From NCBI RefSeq assembly GCF_023897065.1, contig NZ_JAMHIV010000043.1:28746-92745 (forward strand): DNA of 64,000 nt. The letters run 5' to 3'. This document shows, piece after piece, positions 17,888 to 26,212 of the stretch. The notes beneath the pieces were generated by a model. It had not been told where the DNA came from and made no database searches. It was given only the letters and a program-made list of their open reading frames with translations. Position 1 is the first letter of the stretch, and each line of letters begins with the position of its first letter. The stretch comes from Crossiella sp. SN42. Its GTDB lineage: Bacteria > Actinomycetota > Actinomycetes > Mycobacteriales > Pseudonocardiaceae. The position numbers and the translations under genes were made by a program.

Positions 17888-18065
17888 GTGGCCGGTCCGC
17901 GGCGTTGGCGTGGACGCGCACTCGGACAGTTCCATAGCGTGTCCAGCGATCTACTGATGTTCGCGACAGCCCGTTGCTCCCCGCCAGAGAGCGCCACGAC
18001 TTCCTTGAAGGTGGTGGAACCCCTGGTGGCGGCGCAGTCGCGGCCAGGGGCCGTCGCCTGCGATG

Positions 18066-18081
18066 CCCTGGCGCGCCAGGG
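18066..18081. promoter_or_regulatory. 16-bp perfect palindrome overlapping the crp ribosome site
   Basis: CCCTGGCGCGCCAGGG ends five bases before the ATG at 18087, and its right arm supplies the AGGGAAG ribosome site. A near copy (CTGGCACGCCAG, 22343-22354) occupies the same place before the AAA+ ATPase gene. A likely operator for autoregulation, possibly bound by the Crp/Fnr protein itself. Confidence 0.6.
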
Positions 18082-18086
18082 AAGTT

Positions 18087-18800
18087 ATGCACGGCAACGA
18101 CAATGAGGTCGGCAAACCTGGGACCGGGCAGCGTGGACTCGAAGCGTCCTGTCTCTTTCGCCGGCTGCGACCCGAACAGGCGCAGGCACTTCGACGCGAC
18201 ATGGTGATCGAGTCTTTCGAGCCGGACGAGCAGATTTTCACTGAGGGTGAGGCCGCTGATCGACTGCATGTCATCGGGACCGGAAAGGTCAAGATCGGAC
18301 GCGCGATATCCGACCGTGCTTGCTACCTGATGGCGTTGCTGCTGCAGGGCGATCTGGTGGAAGCATTCCCCGGGCTTGACGCGGTTCGCCGGGACGTGAC
18401 TGCGACCGCGGTGACGCGGGTGACCACGGCAAGCATCGACCGCTCGGTGCTGCGTGGCTGGGCCGCCCGGCAGCCCGAGATCGGCCGCAGCATGATTCGT
18501 GAGCTGCAGGCCCGGTTACGGGCCATGGAAGAGCGCCGCAACGACCTGGTGTTGCTCGATGTGCCCGGTCGGCTGGCCAAGTTGTTCCTGGAATTCGCCG
18601 GCCGCCTGGGAGTGCCGCAGGGCGAGTCGATCAAGGTCAAGCATCACCTGATGCAGAGCGAGTTGGCTGAGCTGATCGGCTCATCCCGGGAGACGGTCAA
18701 CTACGCCATCGCGGAGTTCGTCTCCCGTGGGTGGATCTTGACCACCCCTCGGGGCCTCTATGTGCTCAAGCCTGAGGCTCTGGCTCGTCGGGCACGTTGA
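18087..18800 (+). CDS. Crp/Fnr-family regulator
   Basis: The predicted protein has 237 residues. The start at 18087 follows AGGGAAG. Residues about 25-125 form a cyclic-nucleotide-binding-type beta-barrel (FTEGEAADRLHVIGTGKVKIGR), then a long dimer helix and a winged helix with SELAELIGSSRETVNYAIAEF as recognition region. The phosphate-binding residues for cAMP are not clearly kept and there are no FNR-type cysteine clusters, so the signal is unknown. A perfect palindrome overlaps its ribosome site and a related one precedes the convergent ATPase operon, so the protein probably controls itself and that operon. Confidence 0.87.
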   Translation: MHGNDNEVGKPGTGQRGLEASCLFRRLRPEQAQALRRDMVIESFEPDEQIFTEGEAADRLHVIGTGKVKIGRAISDRACYLMALLLQGDLVEAFPGLDAVRRDVTATAVTRVTTASIDRSVLRGWAARQPEIGRSMIRELQARLRAMEERRNDLVLLDVPGRLAKLFLEFAGRLGVPQGESIKVKHHLMQSELAELIGSSRETVNYAIAEFVSRGWILTTPRGLYVLKPEALARRAR

Positions 18801-18874
18801 GTGTGCGGGGCACCGGGTCGCGTTCCGCGACACCGGTGTCCCTCCCCACGGTCGCGAACCGTGGTGGAGTGGAA

Positions 18875-18911
18875 GGTGTTGCCGAGCCCGAAGTGGGGAC
18901 TCGGCAACACC
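18875..18911. terminator. Bidirectional hairpin between convergent genes
   Basis: GGTGTTGCCGAG (18875-18886) pairs perfectly with CTCGGCAACACC (18900-18911), 13-nt loop. A smaller hairpin (7-bp stem, 18846-18864) precedes it. It lies between the convergent crp and VWA genes and probably ends both transcripts. Confidence 0.78.
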
Positions 18912-18954
18912 GGTGTGATGGGTATCCACACGCTTCCCGATCAGTCCGGATGGC

Positions 18955-20865
18955 TCACGACCGACGCCGAGATCGGACTTCGTTCTCGATGATGCCGTTG
19001 AGCAGCACGGGAAGTTGTTCTGTCTGGTCGGCTGGGAGCACCACCACCGTGGGAATCAGGCGTTGCAGCTTGTCCTGGTCGAGCGCGCCGAATCCTATGA
19101 GGACGGTGAACACGTCCGGCGGTGCCTGGGACAGTCGGCGAGCGGTGTTTGCCCGGTCGTCGATGCCCAGGAAGGCGTCGGTGAGCACGATCAGCATGCG
19201 GCGATGGTTTCGACCCGGCGCGGAGCGCTCGAGCTGGGCCAGCGCCCAGGCCACGGCGGGTTCCAGGAGCGTGCCGCCGCCCAGCGCCTGCGCCTTGGCC
19301 AGCAACTGCTCGGCGTTGTCCCGGGCGATCGGGTCGTTGAAGCCGCGGACTGTGCGGACGCCCTCGGTGAAGCCCGCCAAGGCGATTTCGACGCGCCCGT
19401 TGAGTTCGGCGGCCGCACCGAGCAGGCTGGCGGCCGCGACATGGCAGGCGGTCGCTGGTGCGGGATTGCCGGCGAGCATCGAGGACGAGCAGTCCACGAC
19501 CAGCGCGATGGCCAATCGCGTCGCACCCTCGCAACGATAGGGGTCGAGCCAGATGGCGGGATCCTGCTCGCCGCCATGGGTGGCATGGAGGTAGATCCGG
19601 CTGGCCTGGCGATCCAGGTCCAGCCGCGACCCGCGGCCGCGTGGTCGGCACTGGAATGCCATCCCGGCCAGCAACGGTTGGAGCACCGTGCTGAGCTGGG
19701 TGGCCAGCGATTGGATCAGGTGCGCCTCGCGGCGAACATGAGCGAGGTTCTTCCCGCGTACCCTGGCTCCGGACCACTCGTCCGGAAGAAGCTCCTTTCG
19801 GTGCAAGGGATCCGCGGACAGAGCAGCGGCTGGATGGTTGCCGCGGAGCTGCTTGGTGATCGATCGCTCCTGCGCCTCGGCCTCTTCCCAGATCGCCTCG
19901 GCTTCCCCGCGCAGTGGTGACGCGGCGATCTCTTCGACAGCGTCTTCGACTGTCCATGGGCAGGGCTGTTTCGGTGGCTCTGGTTTGCCCGCGTCGCGGT
20001 GGCACTCGTGCCCGCCGCGGTTGCCGACCAGTTCGTCACGCAGGTTGCGCTCGAAGTCAGTACGTTCTTCGGCTGGTTGATTATCCTGCCAGTACAAGGG
20101 ATTCGGTGGACAAGGATCGCAGGACTGGCCGCTGGCTTCGTTGTCGATGATGGTCGCCCCAGCTTCGTCGGGGTTGTACCGGCCGCGGCGGAGTTGCTCC
20201 TCGCGGGTCCAAGTCCAGATCAGGTCGAGCAGTTTGTCGATCAGGGCTGGTTCGGCCTCCTGTCCGTGGAGCCGGGCCGCGAACAGGAGTTCGAGCACTT
20301 GTGGCCACAACCCGGCGTAGCACTGGTCCGTAGGGGCTGAAGCGATTGTGCCGTCTGTACAACGGAGTCTGCCGCAACGCAACATGCCAAGGCCCCAGCT
20401 GAGCACCCGGAGGGCGTCGGCGTGCGGACTGTCCGCGGGTTCGAGGTCGGCGGCGGGGATCAGCGGCTCGAACAGGATCCGGTAGGCGATGTCGCGGTTG
20501 ATCGGCCACCGGGTCAGCGTGCGCATGATGGGCAGATGGTCGCCTCGGATGTCGGCCAGGATGTTGGCCACGACGCCCCGCAGGGTGTTGCCGGGCTGCA
20601 CCTGGTAGCCGTGGGCGATCTCCCAGGCGTGCATGGCTTCGTGACCGGCGACGTAGCTGATGAGCTGGTACCGCAGAGGGGAGTCCAATGTGGACCAGGT
20701 CGGGCCGAAGAAGTCCTCGGCCAGCTCGTCGGTCACCGGGAATCCCACGTGCAGGCCTGCCGGACTCGGGCCAGTGGCCGGTTGGGCAGATGGTGTGATC
20801 AGGACCGTGTGGCCCGGGACCAGCACCTGGAACATGCGGTGGACGATTCCTTCGTAGGACCTCAT
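18955..20865 (-). CDS. VWA-domain protein with N-terminal putative metallopeptidase domain (DUF2201-like)
   Basis: The predicted protein has 636 residues. The start at 20865 overlaps the ATPase stop (ATGA). Residues 75-79 read HEAMH, an HExxH zinc site, in a domain like the N-terminal part of DUF2201 proteins. The C-terminal 180 residues are a von Willebrand A domain whose metal site is intact (DCSSS near residue 458, later LTDAF). MoxR-type AAA+ ATPases and VWA proteins work in pairs as chaperone or activation systems that insert cofactors or remodel complexes, and the upstream gene encodes such an ATPase. The target is unknown; the DnaB-like and unknown proteins nearby are candidates. Confidence 0.82.
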   Translation of the reverse strand: MRSYEGIVHRMFQVLVPGHTVLITPSAQPATGPSPAGLHVGFPVTDELAEDFFGPTWSTLDSPLRYQLISYVAGHEAMHAWEIAHGYQVQPGNTLRGVVANILADIRGDHLPIMRTLTRWPINRDIAYRILFEPLIPAADLEPADSPHADALRVLSWGLGMLRCGRLRCTDGTIASAPTDQCYAGLWPQVLELLFAARLHGQEAEPALIDKLLDLIWTWTREEQLRRGRYNPDEAGATIIDNEASGQSCDPCPPNPLYWQDNQPAEERTDFERNLRDELVGNRGGHECHRDAGKPEPPKQPCPWTVEDAVEEIAASPLRGEAEAIWEEAEAQERSITKQLRGNHPAAALSADPLHRKELLPDEWSGARVRGKNLAHVRREAHLIQSLATQLSTVLQPLLAGMAFQCRPRGRGSRLDLDRQASRIYLHATHGGEQDPAIWLDPYRCEGATRLAIALVVDCSSSMLAGNPAPATACHVAAASLLGAAAELNGRVEIALAGFTEGVRTVRGFNDPIARDNAEQLLAKAQALGGGTLLEPAVAWALAQLERSAPGRNHRRMLIVLTDAFLGIDDRANTARRLSQAPPDVFTVLIGFGALDQDKLQRLIPTVVVLPADQTEQLPVLLNGIIENEVRSRRRS

Positions 20866-22334
20866 TCCAGGGCTCCTTCGTGTGCGGGGAAGGCGGCCTT
20901 GAGTTGCTCGGCGGTCAGGCTTTCCCGGAACGGCAGGTCGGTGATCTTCGGTTGACCCCAGCCCTGCAGGTTGTGCACGGTGGCCAGTGCGCGCAGCGCC
21001 AGACTGGGATCGCGGAGCAGCTTGCCCGCGAACACCGCGGCGGCGATCTCGTTCGGCTGCTGCCCCATGACCCTCCGGGTGACGGCCTCCCGCGCGGAGC
21101 GGGTGCCCCAGGTGTGGCGTGCGGCCAGCACATGGTCCTGGTTGAGGATGGCGACCGCCTGTACCGTCAACTGCGCGAACTGATCGATCTCGCTCAGCGC
21201 GGCGCCCCGCTCGGCGGCGGTCACCACGCCTTCGCCGATCAGGTGGTCCAGCATCGCGGTGCCGGCCTGGACGGCGTCGGCTTGTAGCGCCGCGACGTCG
21301 GGCTGTCCGAACGGGACGGCTGTCCAGCGCGACATCCACTTCTCGCTGATGTCCGCGCTGGGCCGGTTGGTGGTCACCGCGACCAGCGCGCCCGGATGGA
21401 TCGGCACGTCGATCGCACCGTTCTCGATGGGGTAGTACGCGCGCAGCCGGGTGGCCGAGGGGTTCAGCAGCGGTTCGAGTGCGTCGAGCACCTCCAGGCG
21501 GTCCATCCAGTGGTGCAGGTCGACGAACTCGACCACGCAGGGCCCCTGGATCGCCTTGACCAGCAGGCTGTGCTCCAGCTTGGTCGCGCCGCCGGTCAGA
21601 CCGACGCGGAACAGCTCGGCCTGCTCTGGGCTGTTGATGGTCAGGTAGGGCACCTTGCGGATGGCCGCGATCCGCGCCAGGCTGGCTGACTTCGCGGTCC
21701 CGGGCGGTCCGGCGAGTAGGAACACCGAGCGGCCGAACCGGCTGAGGTTGGCGATCTGCGCGCAGGCTCGGTCGTTGGTCACCGCCCCGGCCAGGCTGGC
21801 CAGGTCCGGCACGAGCCCGGCCAGTTCAGGTGCCAGCTGCTCGGTGACTTCCTGGAAGGGCAGGCTGAACGTACTCAGGACTGGGCTGGCCTCTTCCCAG
21901 GTTTCCTTGTCAACGGAGAAGAATCGCCGGGCCCCGCCACTCGAGCTGGGAAGTTCCCCCGCGGGCACCAGGTCATCGTCCGGCAGCCCCGCTGTCACTC
22001 TGAGCGTGGCGCCCGCCGCGCCGGCCAGCTTCGCGCCGGCCTCGAGGACGGCCCGGTGGTGCTGGCATGGCCTCTGCTGGCACTCCGCGCAGTAGGTGCT
22101 GCCGCCGACGGGCTGCGCGACCTCAATGATCTTGACGGTGTGGAACCCGGCCGCCCGCGTCACCTCGATGCAGACCTTGGTGAGCTGCGCCGAGATGTTG
22201 TCCTGCACGAACTGTCCGTGCAGCGTGATGAGCAGGCTGTTGTCGCCTTCCAGGACGTCGGCGTAGAGCTCGTCCATGCTCTGCCAGAGCACGCGGGCCG
22301 CGGTCAGTCGCTTGTTCAGTGTTTGTCCAGCCAT
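20862..22334 (-). CDS. MoxR-like AAA+ ATPase
   Basis: The predicted protein has 490 residues. The start at 22334 follows AGGGAAG within a palindrome. Residues 1-180 are an N-terminal domain of unknown fold with a compact cysteine/histidine cluster at 82-93 (CxxC, Cys90, HH), probably a zinc site. The AAA+ core follows: Walker A GPPGTAKS (209-216) and a Walker B-like strand VVEFVDLH (267-274). In that strand the usual glutamate after the aspartate is leucine, so hydrolysis may be slow or the true Walker B may lie elsewhere. It is cotranscribed with the VWA/metallopeptidase gene. It has no strong match to a named family beyond MoxR. Confidence 0.82.
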   Translation of the reverse strand: MAGQTLNKRLTAARVLWQSMDELYADVLEGDNSLLITLHGQFVQDNISAQLTKVCIEVTRAAGFHTVKIIEVAQPVGGSTYCAECQQRPCQHHRAVLEAGAKLAGAAGATLRVTAGLPDDDLVPAGELPSSSGGARRFFSVDKETWEEASPVLSTFSLPFQEVTEQLAPELAGLVPDLASLAGAVTNDRACAQIANLSRFGRSVFLLAGPPGTAKSASLARIAAIRKVPYLTINSPEQAELFRVGLTGGATKLEHSLLVKAIQGPCVVEFVDLHHWMDRLEVLDALEPLLNPSATRLRAYYPIENGAIDVPIHPGALVAVTTNRPSADISEKWMSRWTAVPFGQPDVAALQADAVQAGTAMLDHLIGEGVVTAAERGAALSEIDQFAQLTVQAVAILNQDHVLAARHTWGTRSAREAVTRRVMGQQPNEIAAAVFAGKLLRDPSLALRALATVHNLQGWGQPKITDLPFRESLTAEQLKAAFPAHEGALE

Positions 22335-22342
22335 GTTCTTCC

Positions 22343-22354
22343 CTGGCACGCCAG
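22343..22354. promoter_or_regulatory. Palindrome before the AAA+ ATPase gene
   Basis: CTGGCACGCCAG, flanked by CCC on the + strand side that forms the ATPase ribosome site, is a near copy of the palindrome at 18066-18081 before crp. Further CCTGGCG half-sites occur near 22367 and 22411. Confidence 0.5.
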
Positions 22355-22460
22355 ACACCCCGAGGGTCGCCAGGGAGTTGCCACCACCTTCGGCATGAGC
22401 GGTGGGCGCCCCCTGGCGAGAGGCGTGATCGGGATGCGCTGTGGAGCTGTCAACGTGCGT

Positions 22461-22480
22461 GCCCGCGATCGACCGCGGGC
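22461..22480. promoter_or_regulatory. 7-bp inverted repeat in the divergent promoter region
   Basis: GCCCGCG (22461-22467) and CGCGGGC (22474-22480) with a 6-base spacer lie between the divergent ATPase and 22550 genes, next to the element motif at 22488. It may be an operator; its function is not known. Confidence 0.35.
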
Positions 22481-22487
22481 CCAGCGT

Positions 22488-22498
22488 CAGGTAACGCG
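22488..22498 (-). promoter_or_regulatory. Element motif, copy 3 (toward the AAA+/VWA operon)
   Basis: CAGGTAACGCG, read on the minus strand as CGCGTTACCTG (the most common form), lies 154 bp before the ATPase start and 52 bp before the divergent gene at 22550. Only one copy serves this divergent pair. Confidence 0.58.
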
Positions 22499-22549
22499 AA
22501 CGGCCGGCGACGGCCGCACTGGGCGTGTTGGCGCCGACTGTTGCTGGAT

Positions 22550-23155
22550 ATGAGATGGAAACGGCCTGCATCGCAGGACCCACAGCGGCAACTGCTCGAC
22601 TACCTCGGCCGGCTGGACGCCTCGTGGCGGGACCGGGTCAGCGCCGTGATCCGGCCGACGCTGCCCGGGGCCGTGGTCACCGGCTACTGGCTGCGCACCA
22701 CCACGGTGACGGACGAGGACGCCGGCGAGGCCGGAGCGCTGGACCTGATCGTGGCCACCGAGCGGGTGCTGGCCTACCTGCAGTTCCTGGCCCTGCCAGG
22801 CGTCCAGCGGTGGCGACTGGTCGACCGCACCCAGACCTGGGCGTTGTGCGAACTGGCTTCGGTGGCCACCGAAACCCTGCCGGCGGCGCCGGGCGGCCAG
22901 GACGGGCTGTGCTTGCAGATCGCCCCGCCTGGTGCGACCAGCGAGGTCAAGCTGACCCGCGTGCGGCGGCAGCCGGAGGGGGAAGCACTGGCACTGGCGA
23001 CACTGCTGGGCACGGTGCGGCCGGAGGTGCTGCGGATCGTGGTCGAGGCCACGACCGCCGAGGCCACCGAGGAGGAGAACCAGCGGCAGCGCCTGGAGCT
23101 GGACCGGCTCCGCGGCTTGGCCGAGGCCGTCCACCGCGGCCTCGCGTTCGGATGA
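22550..23155 (+). CDS. Unknown protein, 201 residues
   Basis: I do not recognise a family. The ATG at 22550 begins a basic N-terminus (MRWKRPASQDPQ) and then a mixed alpha/beta protein with regular strands (GALDLIVATERVLAYLQFLALPG). It ends in a charged helix, EEENQRQRLELDRLRGL, that could dimerise as a coiled coil. No membrane segment or signal peptide is seen. It is divergent from the MoxR/VWA operon, with the palindrome, an inverted repeat and the element motif in the shared 215-bp region, so it is probably expressed together with that operon. Codon use matches its neighbours. Confidence 0.68.
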   Translation: MRWKRPASQDPQRQLLDYLGRLDASWRDRVSAVIRPTLPGAVVTGYWLRTTTVTDEDAGEAGALDLIVATERVLAYLQFLALPGVQRWRLVDRTQTWALCELASVATETLPAAPGGQDGLCLQIAPPGATSEVKLTRVRRQPEGEALALATLLGTVRPEVLRIVVEATTAEATEEENQRQRLELDRLRGLAEAVHRGLAFG

Positions 23156-23176
23156 ACGATTCGTTCCCGCTGTGCC

Positions 23177-23674
23177 TCAGCCCGAGGTGGAGCCCCAGAG
23201 TGGGTTCGTGATCAGTTGATCTGGCCGGTGGTGGGCGGCACGGCCGGTGCCGTCGGCGGCCAGGCCCAGCTCCGTCAGCGCCGCGTCGACCTGGTCAGCC
23301 AGGTCGGCTCGCTGGGAGTCGGCCAGCGTGTATACGAGGTCGATCAGCTGGATGACTTGGCCGGTCCACTCCGCGCGGAACGCGGGCCTGGCGCCGGCCG
23401 AGCTGTGCGTCCGGCCGCTGGCGTGCCGGTCGTCCAGCGCGCGCTGAACCTGGTGCAGCGACAGCTCGTTGCGGATCGCGGCCGGCAGGTGCACGCGGCT
23501 CTGGTCTTGCCAAGGCAGGACCAGGTCGGTGAGCTGGTTCTCGATCCGCTCGATCTCCGCGGCGGTCAGGTCGAATCCGGTGGCCAGGTGGTGCACCAGG
23601 ACGGTGACCAGGGCCTCGCGGACTGCGGCTGGACTGTGAGCGGCGGACACCGGGGTTCCTCGCGTTCGCGTCAA
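23177..23674 (-). CDS. Unknown small protein, 165 residues
   Basis: No family is recognised. The protein is helical and acidic in the middle (AEIERIENQLTDLVLPW, then QVIQLIDLVYTLADSQRADLADQVDAALTELG), with no membrane segment. The start at 23674 (MTRTRGT) fits the reading frame but has no strong ribosome site. It ends 21 bp from the convergent 22550 gene and follows the DnaB-like gene on the same strand, with a 108-bp gap. It may be cotranscribed with that gene as an accessory protein, but this is only position evidence. Confidence 0.58.
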   Translation of the reverse strand: MTRTRGTPVSAAHSPAAVREALVTVLVHHLATGFDLTAAEIERIENQLTDLVLPWQDQSRVHLPAAIRNELSLHQVQRALDDRHASGRTHSSAGARPAFRAEWTGQVIQLIDLVYTLADSQRADLADQVDAALTELGLAADGTGRAAHHRPDQLITNPLWGSTSG

Positions 23675-23782
23675 CGGGACGACCGCCAGGGTAGCGCCGC
23701 GAACCTGGGAAGGGAGGGCTCGCCACCCGCACGACCTGGGGAATGCTGGTCGGCGGGTGGCGAACCCGGTGCCGTTGAACGG

Positions 23783-25465
23783 CTACCGCGGTGAGGCCTG
23801 ACCCGTGCCGGTGGCTCCCGGCGGGGCCCAGCCTTTCCGGGCTGGATCGGCGCGCACCCACCGCTCGTGGCTGACCCCGGACGCCCCATCCGCCTGCGGG
23901 CTGAGCGGAGGCGCCACCACGTACGGCGGGCGCGCCCAGAGCAACTGCTGCTCGGTGGGCTCCACGGCGACCGGGCTGGTCCGTTGTGGACTGAGTCGGT
24001 CAGGTTCGGCTTTCTCGGCCAGGGTGCCGGGCAGGGAATCGCCGAGCAGCTCGAAGATCCCGCCCGCGTAGCGCAACGGGAACTCGCAGCTGGCCACCGA
24101 ACGACCGGAGACCCGCAACACGGCCTCCTCGGGTGGGTGAACCCGGCCGTCGGGGTCCCTGGCCAGCATCAGGTACACCGATGCCGTCTCGAACAGCGCG
24201 CGGGCGCCGTTGATCTCCGTCGGCGCAGGCGGATCCAACGGCGGGCGATGGGTCTTGCCGGTCCGGCTGTCCACGGTGACCTTCGGCGGCGGTTCCCGGC
24301 GAGCGTTGACCTGCTCGCACACCAGGACCGTGCAGTGCTGCCCGGTCAGCTCGGCGAAGCGGGCAGGGTCCAAGCCCACCCAGCCGGGGTCGAAGACCCG
24401 CAGCGAGGTGTCCACCCCGCGGACGAACTCTTCGCAGACGCTGAAGTCGCTGCCGGTGGCCAGCATCGAGGTCAGGTAGTCGACCACGATCCCGGCGAAC
24501 CAGCAGTCCGCCACCGCCAGTTCGTGCTGCCGGGCCCACCGTAGGTTGGCCGCGGCGAAGCGGCGCAGCTCGGTCTTTACCGCTCGCAACCGGGCCTGCG
24601 GATCGCTGCCGACGCGCGCGAAGAACTCCTTGCCGAACAACAGCATCCGCGGCCGGCCAGCCGGAGTCGGCTCGAACAGCAGCCGTCCGTCCGGGCAGTA
24701 GCCCTGGAGCAGCAGCACGATCTCGGCCCGGGTCAGCTCGGTGCAGAAGAACACGACCTGCGTCTCCGGAAACACGTGCGCAGCCGAGGTCGCCACTTGG
24801 ATGGCCCACCAAGCCGCCAGCCGGGTCTTGCCGACCTTGGTCTTGGCGCCGAGCAGCACTAGCTCGGCGAGCCAGTCGGTGCGGTGGTGCAGCAGTGCGT
24901 CCAGACGTGGGTGCACCGCGATGCCGCGGCCGGTGGCGTGGGTGACCAGCTCGGCGGTGAGCCGGTCGGCGGTGTGTTCGGCGTAGGGATCGGTGTCCTC
25001 CCAGCGCTCACCGCTGGTGCGGACCAGTTCTCGCAACTCCGCGGCGACCTCCGCTGCCTGCTCGTGCGCGCCGGAGAGGTAGTGGTGGCGAGCGGTGGCG
25101 AACAGGTTGTCGACCTGGCGGTGCCGCCAGCGCCGGTTCACCGCCGCGGCCACCATCTCCACCTCCTCCGGCACCACCGGCAACTGAGGGTGTGGTTGGT
25201 TGGCTTCGCGGTCCCACCAGGCCAGGGCACGGTCCAGCGGGACGTGCAGTTCGGGGTCGAGGTTGTAGCGGATCCCGAGCCCGGCGAGCTGCGGGTGGGT
25301 GTCGCGGATCGTGCGGAGCCGGTCGAACAGCTGCCCGAGTTCGCGATCGACGAACTCCTCGGTGCCACTGCCCACCAGCGTTGTGCGGCCCGCGGCCAGT
25401 GTCGGCTCGCGCACCAGGCAGGCAACCAGCGCCGACTCGTCGTGCAGCGCGTTGAGATCGTCCAC
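23783..25465 (-). CDS. DnaB-like (RecA-fold) helicase
   Basis: The predicted protein has 560 residues. The GTG at 25465 follows GGAGGAG at good distance. The N-terminal half begins like a DnaB N-domain (LHDESALVACLVREP). The C-terminal half has a Walker A AKTKVGKT (207-214), a FFCTELTRAE strand, a Walker B-like VVDYLTSM matching the hhhDYL motif of DnaB helicases, and a late CEQVNA motif. DnaB helicases unwind DNA at replication forks. A divergent second copy carried with int/xis suggests element replication. No loader or primase gene is seen close by. The last 60 residues are proline-rich and probably disordered. Confidence 0.78.
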   Translation of the reverse strand: MDDLNALHDESALVACLVREPTLAAGRTTLVGSGTEEFVDRELGQLFDRLRTIRDTHPQLAGLGIRYNLDPELHVPLDRALAWWDREANQPHPQLPVVPEEVEMVAAAVNRRWRHRQVDNLFATARHHYLSGAHEQAAEVAAELRELVRTSGERWEDTDPYAEHTADRLTAELVTHATGRGIAVHPRLDALLHHRTDWLAELVLLGAKTKVGKTRLAAWWAIQVATSAAHVFPETQVVFFCTELTRAEIVLLLQGYCPDGRLLFEPTPAGRPRMLLFGKEFFARVGSDPQARLRAVKTELRRFAAANLRWARQHELAVADCWFAGIVVDYLTSMLATGSDFSVCEEFVRGVDTSLRVFDPGWVGLDPARFAELTGQHCTVLVCEQVNARREPPPKVTVDSRTGKTHRPPLDPPAPTEINGARALFETASVYLMLARDPDGRVHPPEEAVLRVSGRSVASCEFPLRYAGGIFELLGDSLPGTLAEKAEPDRLSPQRTSPVAVEPTEQQLLWARPPYVVAPPLSPQADGASGVSHERWVRADPARKGWAPPGATGTGQASPR

Positions 25466-25523
25466 ACCAACTCCTCCAAGGCGACAGGCGAGCGGAACTG
25501 CTGAGCCGGGGCTCACCCGTGTC

Positions 25524-25534
25524 CTGGTAACGCG
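25524..25534 (-). promoter_or_regulatory. Element motif, copy 4 (toward the DnaB-like gene)
   Basis: CTGGTAACGCG reads as CGCGTTACCAG toward the helicase gene, 59 bp before its GTG. It faces copy 5 across the divergent promoter region, centres 46 bp apart. Confidence 0.56.
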
Positions 25535-25569
25535 GCAGACGGCTGCCTGGCTGGCCACCGGGACGAGTG

Positions 25570-25580
25570 CGCGTTACCTG
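25570..25580 (+). promoter_or_regulatory. Element motif, copy 5 (toward the 25616 operon)
   Basis: CGCGTTACCTG, the common form, lies 36 bp before the ATG at 25616. Confidence 0.58.
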
Positions 25581-25615
25581 CCGTCGCGTCCGAGCAATGA
25601 GAGGAGAACCTGGCG

Positions 25616-26212
25616 ATGATGGGCGATCTCGCGTCCTGGGCCCACCCAGGAACGATCATCGGCGACAGCAGGTCGCACGGGAACTACTGGCTCGACCGAA
25701 CTCCGCCTGAACATTGCTGCTGGATCGGCTGCAATCCGGTGCACGGCACCTTCCACTTCGGTGCTCGCTGGTTCACACCGGTCGACGGCATTCCCGAGCT
25801 CCACATGGTGGCCAACCGCCACCACGGTCTCTTTGTCCTGCAAGGGCTGCCGTACCTGCGGGCTGGACAACCCGTTGCGGTGGCGGACATCGAGCGGATG
25901 GAGAAGCACCTGGCCGCGCTGGCACGCAACCCGGAAGCACGAGTGGATCCCATGGACAGCAGGCGCTTGCCGTTGCTGGACATCCTCTTCCGCGCGCAGT
26001 CCGGCGGCGTCCACTCCTGGATCAGCGTCCGCGACGGTGACCTGTCCAGCCCGGCACGCGACAAGGTCGATGGCCTGGACCGCTTGCGCTGCCGACTGGC
26101 CAGTGCGGAACAGCTGGCCTTCTGGGCACATTCCGACGGAGTCGACTGGGGAAGGCCAGCGGCTCATGTTCCTGTACCGCACCAACTCTCGACATCCGGG
26201 AGCATCCGATGA
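25616..26212 (+). CDS. Unknown protein, 198 residues
   Basis: I do not recognise a family. The start follows GAGAGGAG. The N-terminal part is rich in aromatic residues, histidine and cysteine (NYWLDRTPPEHCCWIGCNP, then HFGARWF and ANRHHGLF), which could form a metal site. The C-terminal half is helical and charged. No signal peptide is seen. It overlaps the next gene by ATGA, so the two are translated together and probably interact. The element motif lies directly upstream, and the DnaB-like helicase gene is divergent. A role in element maintenance or defence is possible but has no direct support. Confidence 0.7.
   Translation: MMGDLASWAHPGTIIGDSRSHGNYWLDRTPPEHCCWIGCNPVHGTFHFGARWFTPVDGIPELHMVANRHHGLFVLQGLPYLRAGQPVAVADIERMEKHLAALARNPEARVDPMDSRRLPLLDILFRAQSGGVHSWISVRDGDLSSPARDKVDGLDRLRCRLASAEQLAFWAHSDGVDWGRPAAHVPVPHQLSTSGSIR

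Noticed and set aside
17664..18086. A small minus-strand gene between xis and crp
   Set aside because: A basic peptide is encoded (for example RHNLSMPRRGRKLHH) but no start, ribosome site or family could be supported, and the interval contains two element motifs in a promoter-like arrangement.
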